A stretch of 64,000 bases of DNA from Diphasiastrum complanatum. Its lineage: Eukaryota > Streptophyta > Lycopodiopsida > Lycopodiales > Lycopodiaceae. Positions 32,527-42,999 of the stretch are shown piece after piece; within the stretch, counting starts at the first letter, position 1; each line of letters starts with the position of its first letter. A program made the translations under genes and the position numbers. The notes under the pieces are model-generated. The model saw nothing but the letters and a program-made list of their open reading frames with translations, was not told the origin of the DNA and ran no database searches. The stretch is taken from the NCBI GenBank assembly GCA_029204225.1, contig CM055098.1, forward strand, positions 52,222,728-52,286,727. Reading direction: 5' to 3'.

Positions 32527-34300
32527 AAAAATTCAAGGGCAAAAGCAAAAGTAAGTGATCTAAAGGGCCAGATCAAGGGGAGGTTTCTTCAAATGGCAAA
32601 AATAAAGATAGGTCAAAACTAAAGTGCTTCAAAGGAAATCAAAGGACACTTTGAAAGTGAGTGTTACAAGAAGAAGAGAGATCAAGGAGACAAGCAAGGT
32701 AATCTTACTCATGATGAATATGGTTTGGATGTCCAAAATTCAAATGATGATGATGTCTTCATGTATGCTTGGTAACGATGGAGATCTAGATCCATGGTGG
32801 ATTGATAGTGGTACAAGCTCACACATGACTTTTCACAAAGTGTACTTCACTTCTTTGTTGGCATATGGAGATGAGAAGAAGGTGATCTACACAGCCAATG
32901 ATGGTGAGTGTGCAATCAAAGGGATTGGCACGATTCCTATTTCTCTCTCTACAAATAGGAATGTTCATTTGAAGGACATTTTGTTCATACCTTCCATTAC
33001 CAAGAATTTACTTAGTGTGAGTCAATTGCTAAGTAACAAAGTCAAGTTTGATGGAGATGCTTGAATGATCAAAAGGAAGGATGTCTTGATTGCAAAAGGT
33101 AAAAGACAAGCGAAGTTGTTTAAACTAGATGCTTGTGTTATTGCTAACCAAGTTGGAAGTGTTGCAAGTGAGCAAATACCTATTCAAGAGGTTTGGCATA
33201 AAAGGATGGGGTACCTCAACTTCAAGTCATTGGAGGTAATGGCTAAGAAGCAAGTTGTGATTGGTCTTCCAAGATTCTTAACTAGCATCAATCATGTTTG
33301 TGACCCTTGTGCTTTGTCAAAGTCACATAGACTACCTTATATTAGATCTACATCTAGATCTACAAAGCCTTTTCAAGTTGTACATTCAAATATTCATGGA
33401 ATTACTACAATTAGCAATAGTGGAGCTAAGATGTATGTAACTTTCGTTGATGATTTTAGTAGATTTTGTTGGATCTATCTATTAACGAGCAAAGATGAAG
33501 TGTATGATGTCTTTGTGAAGTTCAAGAATGCAAGGGAGAACCAATTTTCTACAAAGATCAAATGCTTGAGGAGTGACAATGGTGGTGAGTATATCTCAAC
33601 CAAGTTTCAGGCTTTTTGTGATGAGCATGGGATCAAGAGCACACAACTCCAAAAACACCACAACAAAATGGAGTGGCCGACAGGAAGAATTGACCTTTAT
33701 GTGAAAGTGCCAAAGCCATGAGGTTAGGTGCTAATCTTCCAAAACCATTTTCGGATCAAGCTTTGTTGTGTGCTAACTTTCTACGCAATAATTGGCTGAG
33801 TGCTATATTGGATGGAAAAACACCTTTTGAGATGCTTTTCAAGAGGAGGCTGAGTGTCAACTTTCTTAAAACTTTTGGATGTACTTGCTATGTCAATATA
33901 ACTCTTGATGATAGGACAAAGGAGGATCCATCTTCAAGGAAAGGTATATTTGTTGGATATAGTGAGGTGAGTAAAGCCTACAAGGTTTACATTCTTTCTA
34001 CTAAGAAGATGATTGTTGGTAGAGATGTCATTTTTGATCAGGGGAACACTCCAAAGGTGTCTTCAAGTAATGATGTTGTGGATGGATCTAATATTCTTGA
34101 TGGTGATGACATGGATCCTACTTTAGATGGTGATGATGAAGGACCTTCATCAAGTTAAAAGCCAAGGAGAACATCAAGAAAAAGGCAAACACCTTCAAAG
34201 CTCACATATGATGAGAAGGGTAATCAAGTGGAAGTGACTCATTTTGCTTTTCTCAATCTTTTGGTGAATCTTCTTGTGTAGATGATGCTATGCAAGTAGG
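32527..34300 (+). pseudogene. Decayed relative of Copia-B (gag end, protease, integrase)
   Basis: The fragment opens in the charged gag linker that matches Copia-B near 10950. It contains a broken zinc knuckle (KLKCFKG..), then protease DPWWIDSGTSSHM and the near-identical block YTANDGECAIKGIGTI. A TGA at 33062-33064 interrupts the frame. The integrase zinc domain (VWHKRMGYLN, where the second His is Tyr; CDPCALSKSH) and the core (HSNIHG, with Asp replaced by Asn; RSDNGGEY) follow. A frameshift at about 33640-33680 destroys the E-containing segment. It resumes as MRLGANLPKPF and ends after the integrase C-terminal region near 34300, with RT and RNase H missing. The catalytic losses show it is long dead. 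Confidence 0.9.
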
Positions 34301-34705
34301 TGGATGTTTTCATGATTTTCTATAAACTAATGGATCTAGAAAAGAGATCTTAGTCAATCGCTTTGATGTTCAAGTGGAAGATCAAGAGGTTGATCTCAAA
34401 GGGCTTTAACAACATGAAAGGAAAGATGGCAATTTGGAGCTAGTCAAGAGCATCAAAGGAGAATCAATTGGAAAATATACTTTGGATCTATTTTTGCAAG
34501 TTATTGAAGACTCAAATAAGGTCAAATGATCAACAAGGAGGTTTTTTTCAAGTTTACTTTACTTGTTCTATCTCATGTTTGAGCAATTTCATGTGGATGT
34601 GTGCAAATTGCCAAGATATGGTAAAACTAGCTACATTGGTGAGCATCATTTTGATGTTGGAGTTGTACTAGCATTCTTGTCAGAAATGGTGAACTCTTGC
34701 AACTT
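34301..34705. other. Noncoding spacer
   Basis: No family motif was seen on either strand between the copia relic and the next LTR. Confidence 0.5.
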
Positions 34706-35432
34706 TGTCGCAGCACGAACAAGACACGAAGGTCAAACAAGAACAATTCGCGACAGTCAAAGTGTCTTTGACTCGAAGCACGAATAATTCGCGAATCAAT
34801 CACACCTCCAGGACCGCAAAACAAAAAGAACGAAACAAACGAAGAGAAATCCTTCGCGCTACCAGCTGGCAACTCAACGGGCTTCATGCCCAACTGAAAT
34901 GGATAGCAACGATGAAGACTAACTAACTAGTTGATTAGCGTTAACTAGTCTTGTGATTCTATGTTTAGCTATCTTGTAAACTCCACACAGTGGAGGTATA
35001 AACGATCCTCTCTGGATCATAACCAAGAAGAGAAACAGAAGAGAGATAGTGAATACAGAGATCTGTAAGAAAAAGAGAGAGGCATAGCTAATAGAGTAAG
35101 AAAGAAGAAAAAAATACCATAGTTGTGCATGAAAGTCTGCCAACGAGCAGAACACAACAAAAGAGCAGAGAGTCAATCCGCCGACGAGCGAGACACTGAT
35201 GATCTTTCTCTAAAACCAAATTGACAATATAGTTGCTCTATTTCATGTATCTCTTGGCCTGCTGTTGTGTCTCTTGATTGCCAGAATAAAACATGTTCTG
35301 TAATATGTAGTCGAGTGTCTGGGATCCCGTAAGAGCTTCTGCAGGAAAAGAAAATTCAAAGGCAGAAAGTTGTTCACGAATTACAATAGAGGATGAACAC
35401 AAAACACGAAGAAATAAAAAGCTTCCGCGACA
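34706..35432 (+). repeat. 5' LTR of a plus-strand copia (Copia-C), TGTCGC/GCGACA ends
   Basis: The LTR starts TGTCGCAGCACG and ends CTTCCGCGACA, with a 6-bp perfect terminal inverted repeat. It is followed directly by a primer binding site. It carries several TTCGCGA motifs near its 5' end (34748, 34790, 34852) and a possible TATA-like GTATAAAC at 34997. No second LTR of this element is visible in the window. Confidence 0.75.
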
Positions 35433-35445
35433 TGGTATAAGAGCC
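35433..35445 (+). other. Copia-C primer binding site (variant)
   Basis: TGGTATAAGAGCC abuts the LTR and differs from the initiator-Met site at one position. Confidence 0.8.
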
Positions 35446-35497
35446 AACAGATTATCATTAATGATATCCCAGCAGTGATTCTTCCAGACAACACAAT

Positions 35498-36430
35498 ATG
35501 GCTACCACAGTCTAGACCAGAGTAGCAATCAGTCTTGATGGTGCAAATTACAGAATCTGGAAATTCAAAATCAAAACACTCCTAAAGGGCGAAGGCATCT
35601 GGTCGGTGACCGAGCTCTCAGAGGTGCAGCCTCCAGAGAGAGACCCGAGGAGAGCTGAATGGATCAGAAAGGATGAGCGCGCAATGGCGATCATTGTTTC
35701 GTCCATAAATGAAGACCTACTCATGCAGATTGAAGACTGCGAAAGCATCCATGCAGTGTGAGAAAGATTAAAGCAGAAGTATGAAGTGAGGACTGCAGCT
35801 TCAGTCATGCACTCTCACAATCAGCTGCAATCCATATGGTGGGATGGCAACCAGTTAGATCAGCACGTTGAAAAGATCAGAATGATCTTCGATCAACTCG
35901 CTGCATCAAGACAGGAGCACCAGGTCCCAGCACCACAACAACTGATGTACTTCATGAAATATCTACCGATGTCCTATCAGCCACTAAGAATGCTCATGCT
36001 GAGTCTACCAAATATGACATTCGACAAAGCAGTCAGTCTTGTCGCTAATGAGAGACAAAAGAGAGGGAAGCAGTGATCAAAAGAAGGCTCTCTTCACAAA
36101 AGGAAGGAAGAAGGACAAAAACAAGATTCGAGAAGACGAAGTCCTCGAATCAACAATCTTTTTCCTACAATCACTGCCACAAACCAGGCCATACAGCCAA
36201 CAAATGTTGGTTCAGTCTAGCAATACCCTGCATGCACTGCAAGAAGAAAGGGCATTCTGCATACGACTGCAGATTCAACCCAAAAAGAAAAAACAAAGCT
36301 GAAAAGACAAACGTTGCAGAGTCATCAAAGGATATTGAAAGAGTTGATGAAGCTTTCACGATACTCAATGAAGCTTCGACAAGCTACTCTGAACACGACT
36401 ACGATGTAGTCATCGATTCAGGAGCGTCTG
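35498..36430 (+). pseudogene. Copia-C gag and start of protease
   Basis: The frame begins MATTV, hits a TAG, then continues DGANYRIWKFKIKTLLKGEG, the typical gag start. A TGA near 35759 interrupts it again. The middle (QLDQHVEKIRMIFDQLA, MYFMKYLPMSYQPLRM) is well preserved. After a frameshift near 36050 two zinc knuckles follow: a damaged one (HCHKPGHTANKC) and an intact CMHCKKKGHSAYDC. The protease begins VVIDSGAS and breaks off at once. The sequence then switches to the minus strand of copia RT, so the rest of this element is either the inverted block to the right or lost. Confidence 0.88.
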
Positions 36431-38760
36431 GTACAAATTGTCAAGTACATCAAACTCCGGATTAAGTTCTGGTAGGGTATACCTGCCATCTTCTGTTCTT
36501 TCTCTTCTATTTTTGGGCAATCTTGTTTCGTGAGCTTGGCTTCAGCTATTATTGGTGTGGCTTTCTCTTTGCAGTCCATCATGTGGTACTGCTTCAGCAC
36601 TTTTTTGGCGTATTCTGACTGACTCAAGTGCATTTTGCCATTTGTTCGATCTCTTCTGATCTCCAGCCCTAGGCATTTTGTTGTTTCTCCAAGATCTGTG
36701 ATTTTGTAGCTTTCAGAAATCTGACTCTTCATGTCTTTGATCAGCATCAAGGAATTTTCTATCATCAGCGAATCATCCACGAAAATGGTCAGTATCACAA
36801 AATCCTTTCCTACTCTTTTGATGTAGACATTACAGTCTGGTTGAGTAGGGTTGAAGTCTAGAGACTTCAGAAGACCATCAAGCTTTTTGTACCAAGCCCG
36901 TGATGCATGTTTTAGACCGTAGATGCATCTCTGGAATCAACAGACATATTGTCTGTTGTCGGGGTCTTCATAGCCTTCAGGTTGCTTCATGAAGATTTTC
37001 TCCTCTAGATCTCCGTGGAGAAAGGCTGTTTTCACGTCAATCTGGTGAGTTTCCAGATTGTACTGTGTGGCGTATGCAAGGAGTAGCCTTATGCTTGTCA
37101 TCTTCACCATGGGCGAATATGTGTCGAAATAGTCGACATCATATCTCTATGTGTAGCCCTTTGCGACGAGCCTTGCCTTGTAGCGGCCAATAGTGCCATC
37201 TGATTTTAGCTTTTTCTTGTACATCCCCTTGTAGTCGACTATTTTCCTGTTTTCTGGCAGTGGCTCTAATGTCCGTGCCTCATTTTGCCTCATCGACTCG
37301 ATCTTCTCTGACATTGCCTGCTTCTAGAATTCTCCCTCTGGACTCTGGATAGCTTCTTGGTATGTTGCTGGCTAATCTGTGAAGCTGCAGTACTCGAACT
37401 GCGTGTCTTCACTCCATTGAAGATTGTCAGAATAGCAGCCTGGAGTTCTTCTTTGTCTTGTGGACCTTCGAGGATTGTTTCGTCGTTGCTCAAACATTTC
37501 TTGTTCGTGGGGTCGATCCTCTGCTTCATGCTGCTCTGGAGTTTGGGGCTCTGCATTTTGATTTGATGTATGTCCTCGATCTCTCTCTTGAATAGGCAGC
37601 AATGTGAAGATGACATGGCCTCTTTCGTCTTTCAATCCAGGGAATGTGGACTCGTCGAACTTCAGATCTCTGCTTGAAACAAACTTCTTCGTGGTTGGAT
37701 CGTAGAGTCTGTACACATGTGTTCCGTTCGAGTAGCCAAGTATGATTGTTTGCTCGGATTTGTTATCGAGCTTGCTTCTCTTTTCCTTTGGAATGTGCTT
37801 GTATGCTGCACATCCAAACACTCGTACGTATGATAGATCATGCTTTCTGCCTGTCCACATTTCGTATGGTGTTTTGTTCTCCAGCACTGTCGTTGTAGAT
37901 CTATTTTGCAGGTGTACAGCTGCAGCTATTGCCTCGGCCCAGAATTGACCTGGCAATTGAGCCTGTGCCATCATGCATTTGGCTCCTTCGACTAGTGTTC
38001 TATTTTTTTTTTTCTGCCACACCGTTGTATTCTGGTGTGTATGTAGGAGTGAATTGGTGTTCGATCCCCTGTTCTTCGCAGAATCTTGAGAATTCTGTGC
38101 TTTGTATTCACCTCCATTGTCAGATTTAAGGATCTGTATCTTTTTTGAGGTGTGTCGCTCTGCAAATCCCACGAACTTCTTGAAAGAATCAAATACATCG
38201 AATCTTTTTCAAGTAGTAGATCATGGTCATTCGGCTGTAATCATCTACGAACGTTAGAAAATATCTCGAACCTGAGAACGAATCTGTTTTCATCGGTCCA
38301 CACACATCAGAGTGGATGAGCTCAAAAACTTCTTTGGCTCTTCTTCCCTCGTGTGTGAATGGATTCCGATGTTGCTTGCCTTTCTGACAAGCTTCGCAGA
38401 TTTCAGCCTCTGGCCTTGAAATCTTAAGACCTATGACAATGTCCTTTCTGCTCATGTCATATAGGCTCCGCATGTTCAGATGAAACATTCTTATATGCCA
38501 AAGTTGATCTTCATTTTCTGAAGCATTTAATATGCTTTCAGAGTTGCTGATTATTTTGGCCTGGTAGAGATTTCCATCTCTGCATCCGACCATCAGCAAC
38601 TTGTTTGTCGTCTTCTCGATCATATGACAAGTGTTGCCGTCGAACAAAACTCGAATGTGCATCTCTCATACTAGTCACCATCTTCACGTGAGGCCGACAA
38701 CTTACAAATTTCCATGACATTCATTGTTGCTTGTACACTCTCCCATTTTGAGCTTTGTTG
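36431..38760 (-). pseudogene. Copia pol block in inverted orientation (protease end, integrase, RT)
   Basis: Reading leftward from 38760: the protease end (RVLFDGNTCHMIE) and the integrase zinc domain (LWHIRMFHLN, with the second His displaced; CEACQKGKQH). The core follows (LIHSDVCGPMKT; KSDNGGEYKAQ); a frameshift separates 38189 from 38172. The E-containing motif is lost (VWQKKKNRT where relatives have AERKN). RT follows with ARLVAKGYT, HQIDVKTAFLHGDLEE, YGLKHASRAWYKKL and an intact FVDD. The block ends at LMYLTICT (36431), without RNase H. Several stops occur (about 36940, 37148, 37326). It complements the adjacent plus-strand gag-protease exactly at the protease. Confidence 0.88.
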
Positions 38761-40633
38761 TGATAGAAGTAAGCTATTTTTGATGATATGCTAAAAGCTA
38801 AGGTGCCACCCTTAGGTGATTTGAAGCATTAAGGGTTTTATTTTTAATATCAAAATTCATTTTTTGTCCTTTCTTAATTCTTAAAAATTTGATTGTTCAG
38901 AGTACGGCAAAGCTTCTCATGATATGTACATATTATTGCTTGATATGCAATAACCATAGAGAACTTGCAAAGTCCTACAACCAATTGGTTGGTTTTGAAA
39001 TTTACCAATTGATCTTTAAACAAGCACAAAACCAAAGTATAAAAATCGACTAGAAATGTGAATAGTAGGAAACTTATCTCCTTGATGCAAGAAAAGGAGA
39101 AATTTTTTTAGAGTACTATAACATTTTCAATAAAAAAAACTTATGTTTTATATTGAGCTTTAGTTTTAAAAAGTAGATATACATGCTACAATAAGTAGAA
39201 TTACTCTTTAAATTTATTTTGACAAACTTAGGTTAAAGTACTTCAAATTTATGTTTGTTATTGAGGGCTACCAAGTTTCAAATTGAAGAGAATTGATTTC
39301 TTAAGAAAATTTCAGAAAGAATTTGTGAGTGCACTTTTTGAACTTGAATGAAAGTTGTAGAGACTTCTATGTTGGAAAAGACAAAATCCGATTGAACTAA
39401 GAAACCACAAGAAACCACCTAACTTGTTCAAAAAAGAGCATGAGCACTGCTAATATGGTATGTAAAAATCTTACCTACATATTGTTTTGTATTTTGATTT
39501 TATATAACGCAAAATCCTCGATGACACCAAGCCTTCAAGGCATTGCGCTCGTAGAGCCCGTGTACTTAAAAGGTAGAAGGAAAATCATTTTGGAAGGCAT
39601 TGGTGCTTTAAGGTAGGGCATGCATGGAGTATATATGGGGCCTTCAAGCCTCTACTCTTTGACTCTAGTCTTGTGACCCTCAAGCACTAGGACCCCCATG
39701 AAGTCCCCTCCCCTTAGACTTTGCCCTATACGGAAACCAGCTACATACATGCATGCTATCATTTGAATATTTTGAACGCAACACACACTAATAATTTTAT
39801 TGAAGAAGGGTAGTGTTGGGTTTGCAATTGTTGGGTTTGCAATTGCAAAGCCCCAAAAAGCTCCAATCATCATGAATGAGGCTTAGAAACAAGGAAAGGA
39901 GTCCCCACCAAATCCGAAAGCAGAGTGGATCTGATGTGCAGCACATGGGCCAGCCACCCCTCTCTCTCATTGGCCTGCAGCAGCACCCACGCAGCACATG
40001 GTGGCATAACTAGGCGGCAGGCCAGAAACCAAAAAGAAAAGAGCAAGAAAAAGGCAAAGAGGTAGGTAGGTGAGTAAGTAGTACTGGCAGCCGTAGACCC
40101 TGCCTGCATGCATTCCACCTACGATGACCGTAGACTGTAGGCGTAATAAACCGTAGGCTGCTGCCTGGCTGTGTGGGGCCCGACAAAAATGTGGTTGTCG
40201 GCAGTGGAGGCCGTACCCGCAACGCCAGCCTGTCTGTATCTACATGGACTGCACAGTTGACGGAGACAGCACAGCCTACCCTAACCCTACCTTTCTTCTC
40301 TCATCTACTGACAAAAGCAGCCTCACCCTGAATGTACGGCCCCTGGCCTCTGGAGACTGGGCCCCATGCCCCCATGTGTATCTGCGGTGCCCAGAACAAA
40401 ATTATTTTAGACACCCTACTATTTTTCAACTTCACTGTGATCGCGGTAGTTTGTAAATTGTTTCCATAATCCTCTTAAATATGGCAGGGGGTGACATTCT
40501 CTTTAACATAATCACATTTTGAAAAAGGAAATGGAGCAACCTCACAAAACGTAATTCGTGAGGCAAATTTTTTTAACGGGCACCTTCTGGGAGCCTGACC
40601 TCTCCCCCCCCCTCCCCATAATTCTTATTTCTC

Positions 40634-40738
40634 GGTGAGGTTGTGATCTAAAATGTGGGTTTCCCTTTGAATTGCACCTCTTTTCTAAATTCTAGGTGAG
40701 GTTGTGATAAAAAACGTGGGTTTCCTTTTGAGTTGCGC
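40634..40738 (+). repeat. Two-copy tandem duplication (about 60-bp period)
   Basis: The module 'ggtgaggttgtgat...gtgggtttcc.ttga.ttgc.cc' occurs at 40634-40678 and 40695-40738 with a few differences. Confidence 0.8.
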
Positions 40739-40850
40739 CGCTAGTATTATTTTTACTTAATTTTTTTTTTCTATTTTTTAATCTGTACAACAAAGTCAAA
40801 CAAACATTATCGAAGCTAGCTATACTCTTGCGACTTTTTCTTGTAGCATG

Positions 40851-41064
40851 AACATCCTCCTCAAGCCTTGTCAACCATTACAACAACTCTATATCATCTT
40901 GAGTGCCACCAAACTCCCCTACATTCATTGGCTGCTAGACATCCTACTCAAGCCTTGTTAACCCTTACTACAAGTCTATATCATATTCATCTATCTAAAC
41001 ATCCTCCTCAAGGCTTGTCAATCATTACTACAACTCCATAGCATCTTAAGTGCCACCAAACTTC
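40851..41064 (+). repeat. Three-copy tandem repeat (unit about 65-75 bp)
   Basis: Three imperfect copies (about 40851-40917, 40939-40985, 40999-41064) share 'acatcctcctcaagccttgt' followed by 'aaccattac.acaactctatatcat'. The first and third copies also share 'cttgagtgccaccaaact'. No coding potential was seen. Confidence 0.8.
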
Positions 41065-42189
41065 CTTAGGTTCCTAATTTTCCATATTTTTCAAGATCAA
41101 GGTACCCTAGGTTAGGTTTAGAATTCAATGTGTGCTTATCCTCTAATCTATATTGTTCAATAAGATATAGGAGGTGATAAAGATTTTTAAATTTGGCATA
41201 AAATTAATTATAAAAAGATTGTACAATTTGTTTTCAAAGTCTAAGGTGGCAACCAAAGGAACTATAGGCAACTCTATCCGATCTTGGGCAATTACTTTAG
41301 GTGTTGTGATTGGTGCTCATATACTTCTAGTCTACTGGATATTTTATATCTTAGCAAATCTTTTGCACTATTAGTGGAGAGGGTCATTTGCTAAAGAAAC
41401 AACTTTTATTTATAAATGATGGGAAACCCATCATTGTACAAAAAGGATGAAACATTGAATCTAAAAGCCAAAAGATAGACTTAGTTGACTTGATATATCT
41501 AACGAAAAGTAAAACAAGAACTAACCACTCAAAACCTACTTCTAGATGTAAGTCACAAGCTAAAACGGTGCTAGTATTAGGTAGTGCAAGAAGCTATGAA
41601 GCAATGAGAGCTCCTACAACATGTAGATGGATTGAACGTGCTTGATAATGTTCCAAAGCAATATCATTACGTTGATGATAGAAAGATACAATGATAGATA
41701 GTGGTGTGGCATTATAACTCAAGTGGTTCATTGCAAGCTTTGCATAAGAAGAGAAAAAATAATTGCACTTCTTACATCCATATGTTTCCAATTAAAATGG
41801 GATGAAATCATCAAGAATTATGTTTTTGAGCTATTTGAGATGCAGCACCCCCTTGAGTGGTGGAAGTGTGATGAAAAAGGTGTTGTTGAGAACAACAAAC
41901 AACAACAACATTACCAAGAGTGCAAAGCCGTCATGTGAAAGAATAAGATCTACATGACGATGAGATGACTACAAACAAAACTTTGGCAATGTGTGTATGG
42001 TCCCTAATGACATGAAAACAACTCTCATGAGCAATAGCAAAAAAGACCCACAATTTCTTTTTTGTTTTTTTCTCTCAAAAGGCTTAACCATAGATTAAGA
42101 ACTTTATACAAAAGTATAGTCAAAAGAGACAATTGTCTCAAAGAGCAACTCCAATAGCCTTTTTAAAAAGAAGCAAGGGGGAGAGATAC

Positions 42190-42999
42190 TGTATGAAAAA
42201 TAGTAATTATTCTTCCACAAAGAGCATGATGAAAGTTTGAATACAACTTAAGACAATTTAAACAGTAAGAAACTATTGATCAAGAACGAATTTTTATAAC
42301 TCTGAATCTAATTCATCAATATACATCTCTTGTTGTCTTATCTCGCTGTTGTGTCTCTGATTGAGTGAGTTACAACGAGTAGTGCACATGTATTTATATT
42401 GCTACAGGACAAGTCTTTTGGCCTTTTATTTCTATAACAGTAGATATTTAACTGTTTATGACGGTTGATATTCAAATAGACGCTCTGTTTCCAGGGTCGA
42501 ATAAATTCTATTCACGAATTATTCGCGACAATCTATCTCTTCATCTCAGCTTCATGTTTCGCAAATTGTTCGCAACACTTGTCTCTTCGTGACATTTTCG
42601 TCTTTCATGAATTGTTCGCGACACATGACAACTTTGAGCATGAAGAAGAAATTCAGAATATTTTGCGAACTATTCACGACAGGTGAGCCTGAAGAACAGT
42701 CCAGAAGATTTCGCAAATTTCGTGACAATTTCGCGACATCTGAGGTTTGAACAAGAAATAGAATATTTTGTGACAAGATTCTGTTTGCGAATCTTTTGAG
42801 CTTCAGCAAGAAAGCCACGAGCTTCTACAAGTAATTGTTTCGCGAATCTTTCGAGTTGACTGCAAGACAAAGTTCACAAATCCTTCGAGGTTGATCACGA
42901 ATAAAAATGTTTCGAGTTCACATTAGTTTCGCATCCTTTGTCAAGTAAACTGCGCACTTTGTTAGTAAAATCAAAATCTGTCTGATCAGGTGTTCTACA
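42190..42999 (-). repeat. Copia-D 3' LTR
   Basis: Begins TGTATGAAAAATAG and ends GTTCTACA, followed by the purine tract (GAGAGAGC on minus, 43000-43007). Numerous TTCGCGA-type motifs lie in 42510-42930. The stretch that includes 'gacaagtcttttggcc' matches the right LTR closely. Confidence 0.85.

Larger units (their letters stand above)
38761..42189. other. Noncoding stretch with small tandem duplications
   Basis: No coding family was recognised. Open frames around 39.6-40.3 kb overlap each other in several phases without a domain. A short duplication of 'ttgggtttgcaattg' lies at about 39816-39845 and C-rich runs near 40602-40617. Two tandem repeats are listed separately. Confidence 0.5.

Noticed and set aside
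39652-40456. Dense set of open frames on both strands
   Set aside because: Frames overlap in conflicting phases in a GC-richer patch; no domain, signal peptide or repeat family was recognised.
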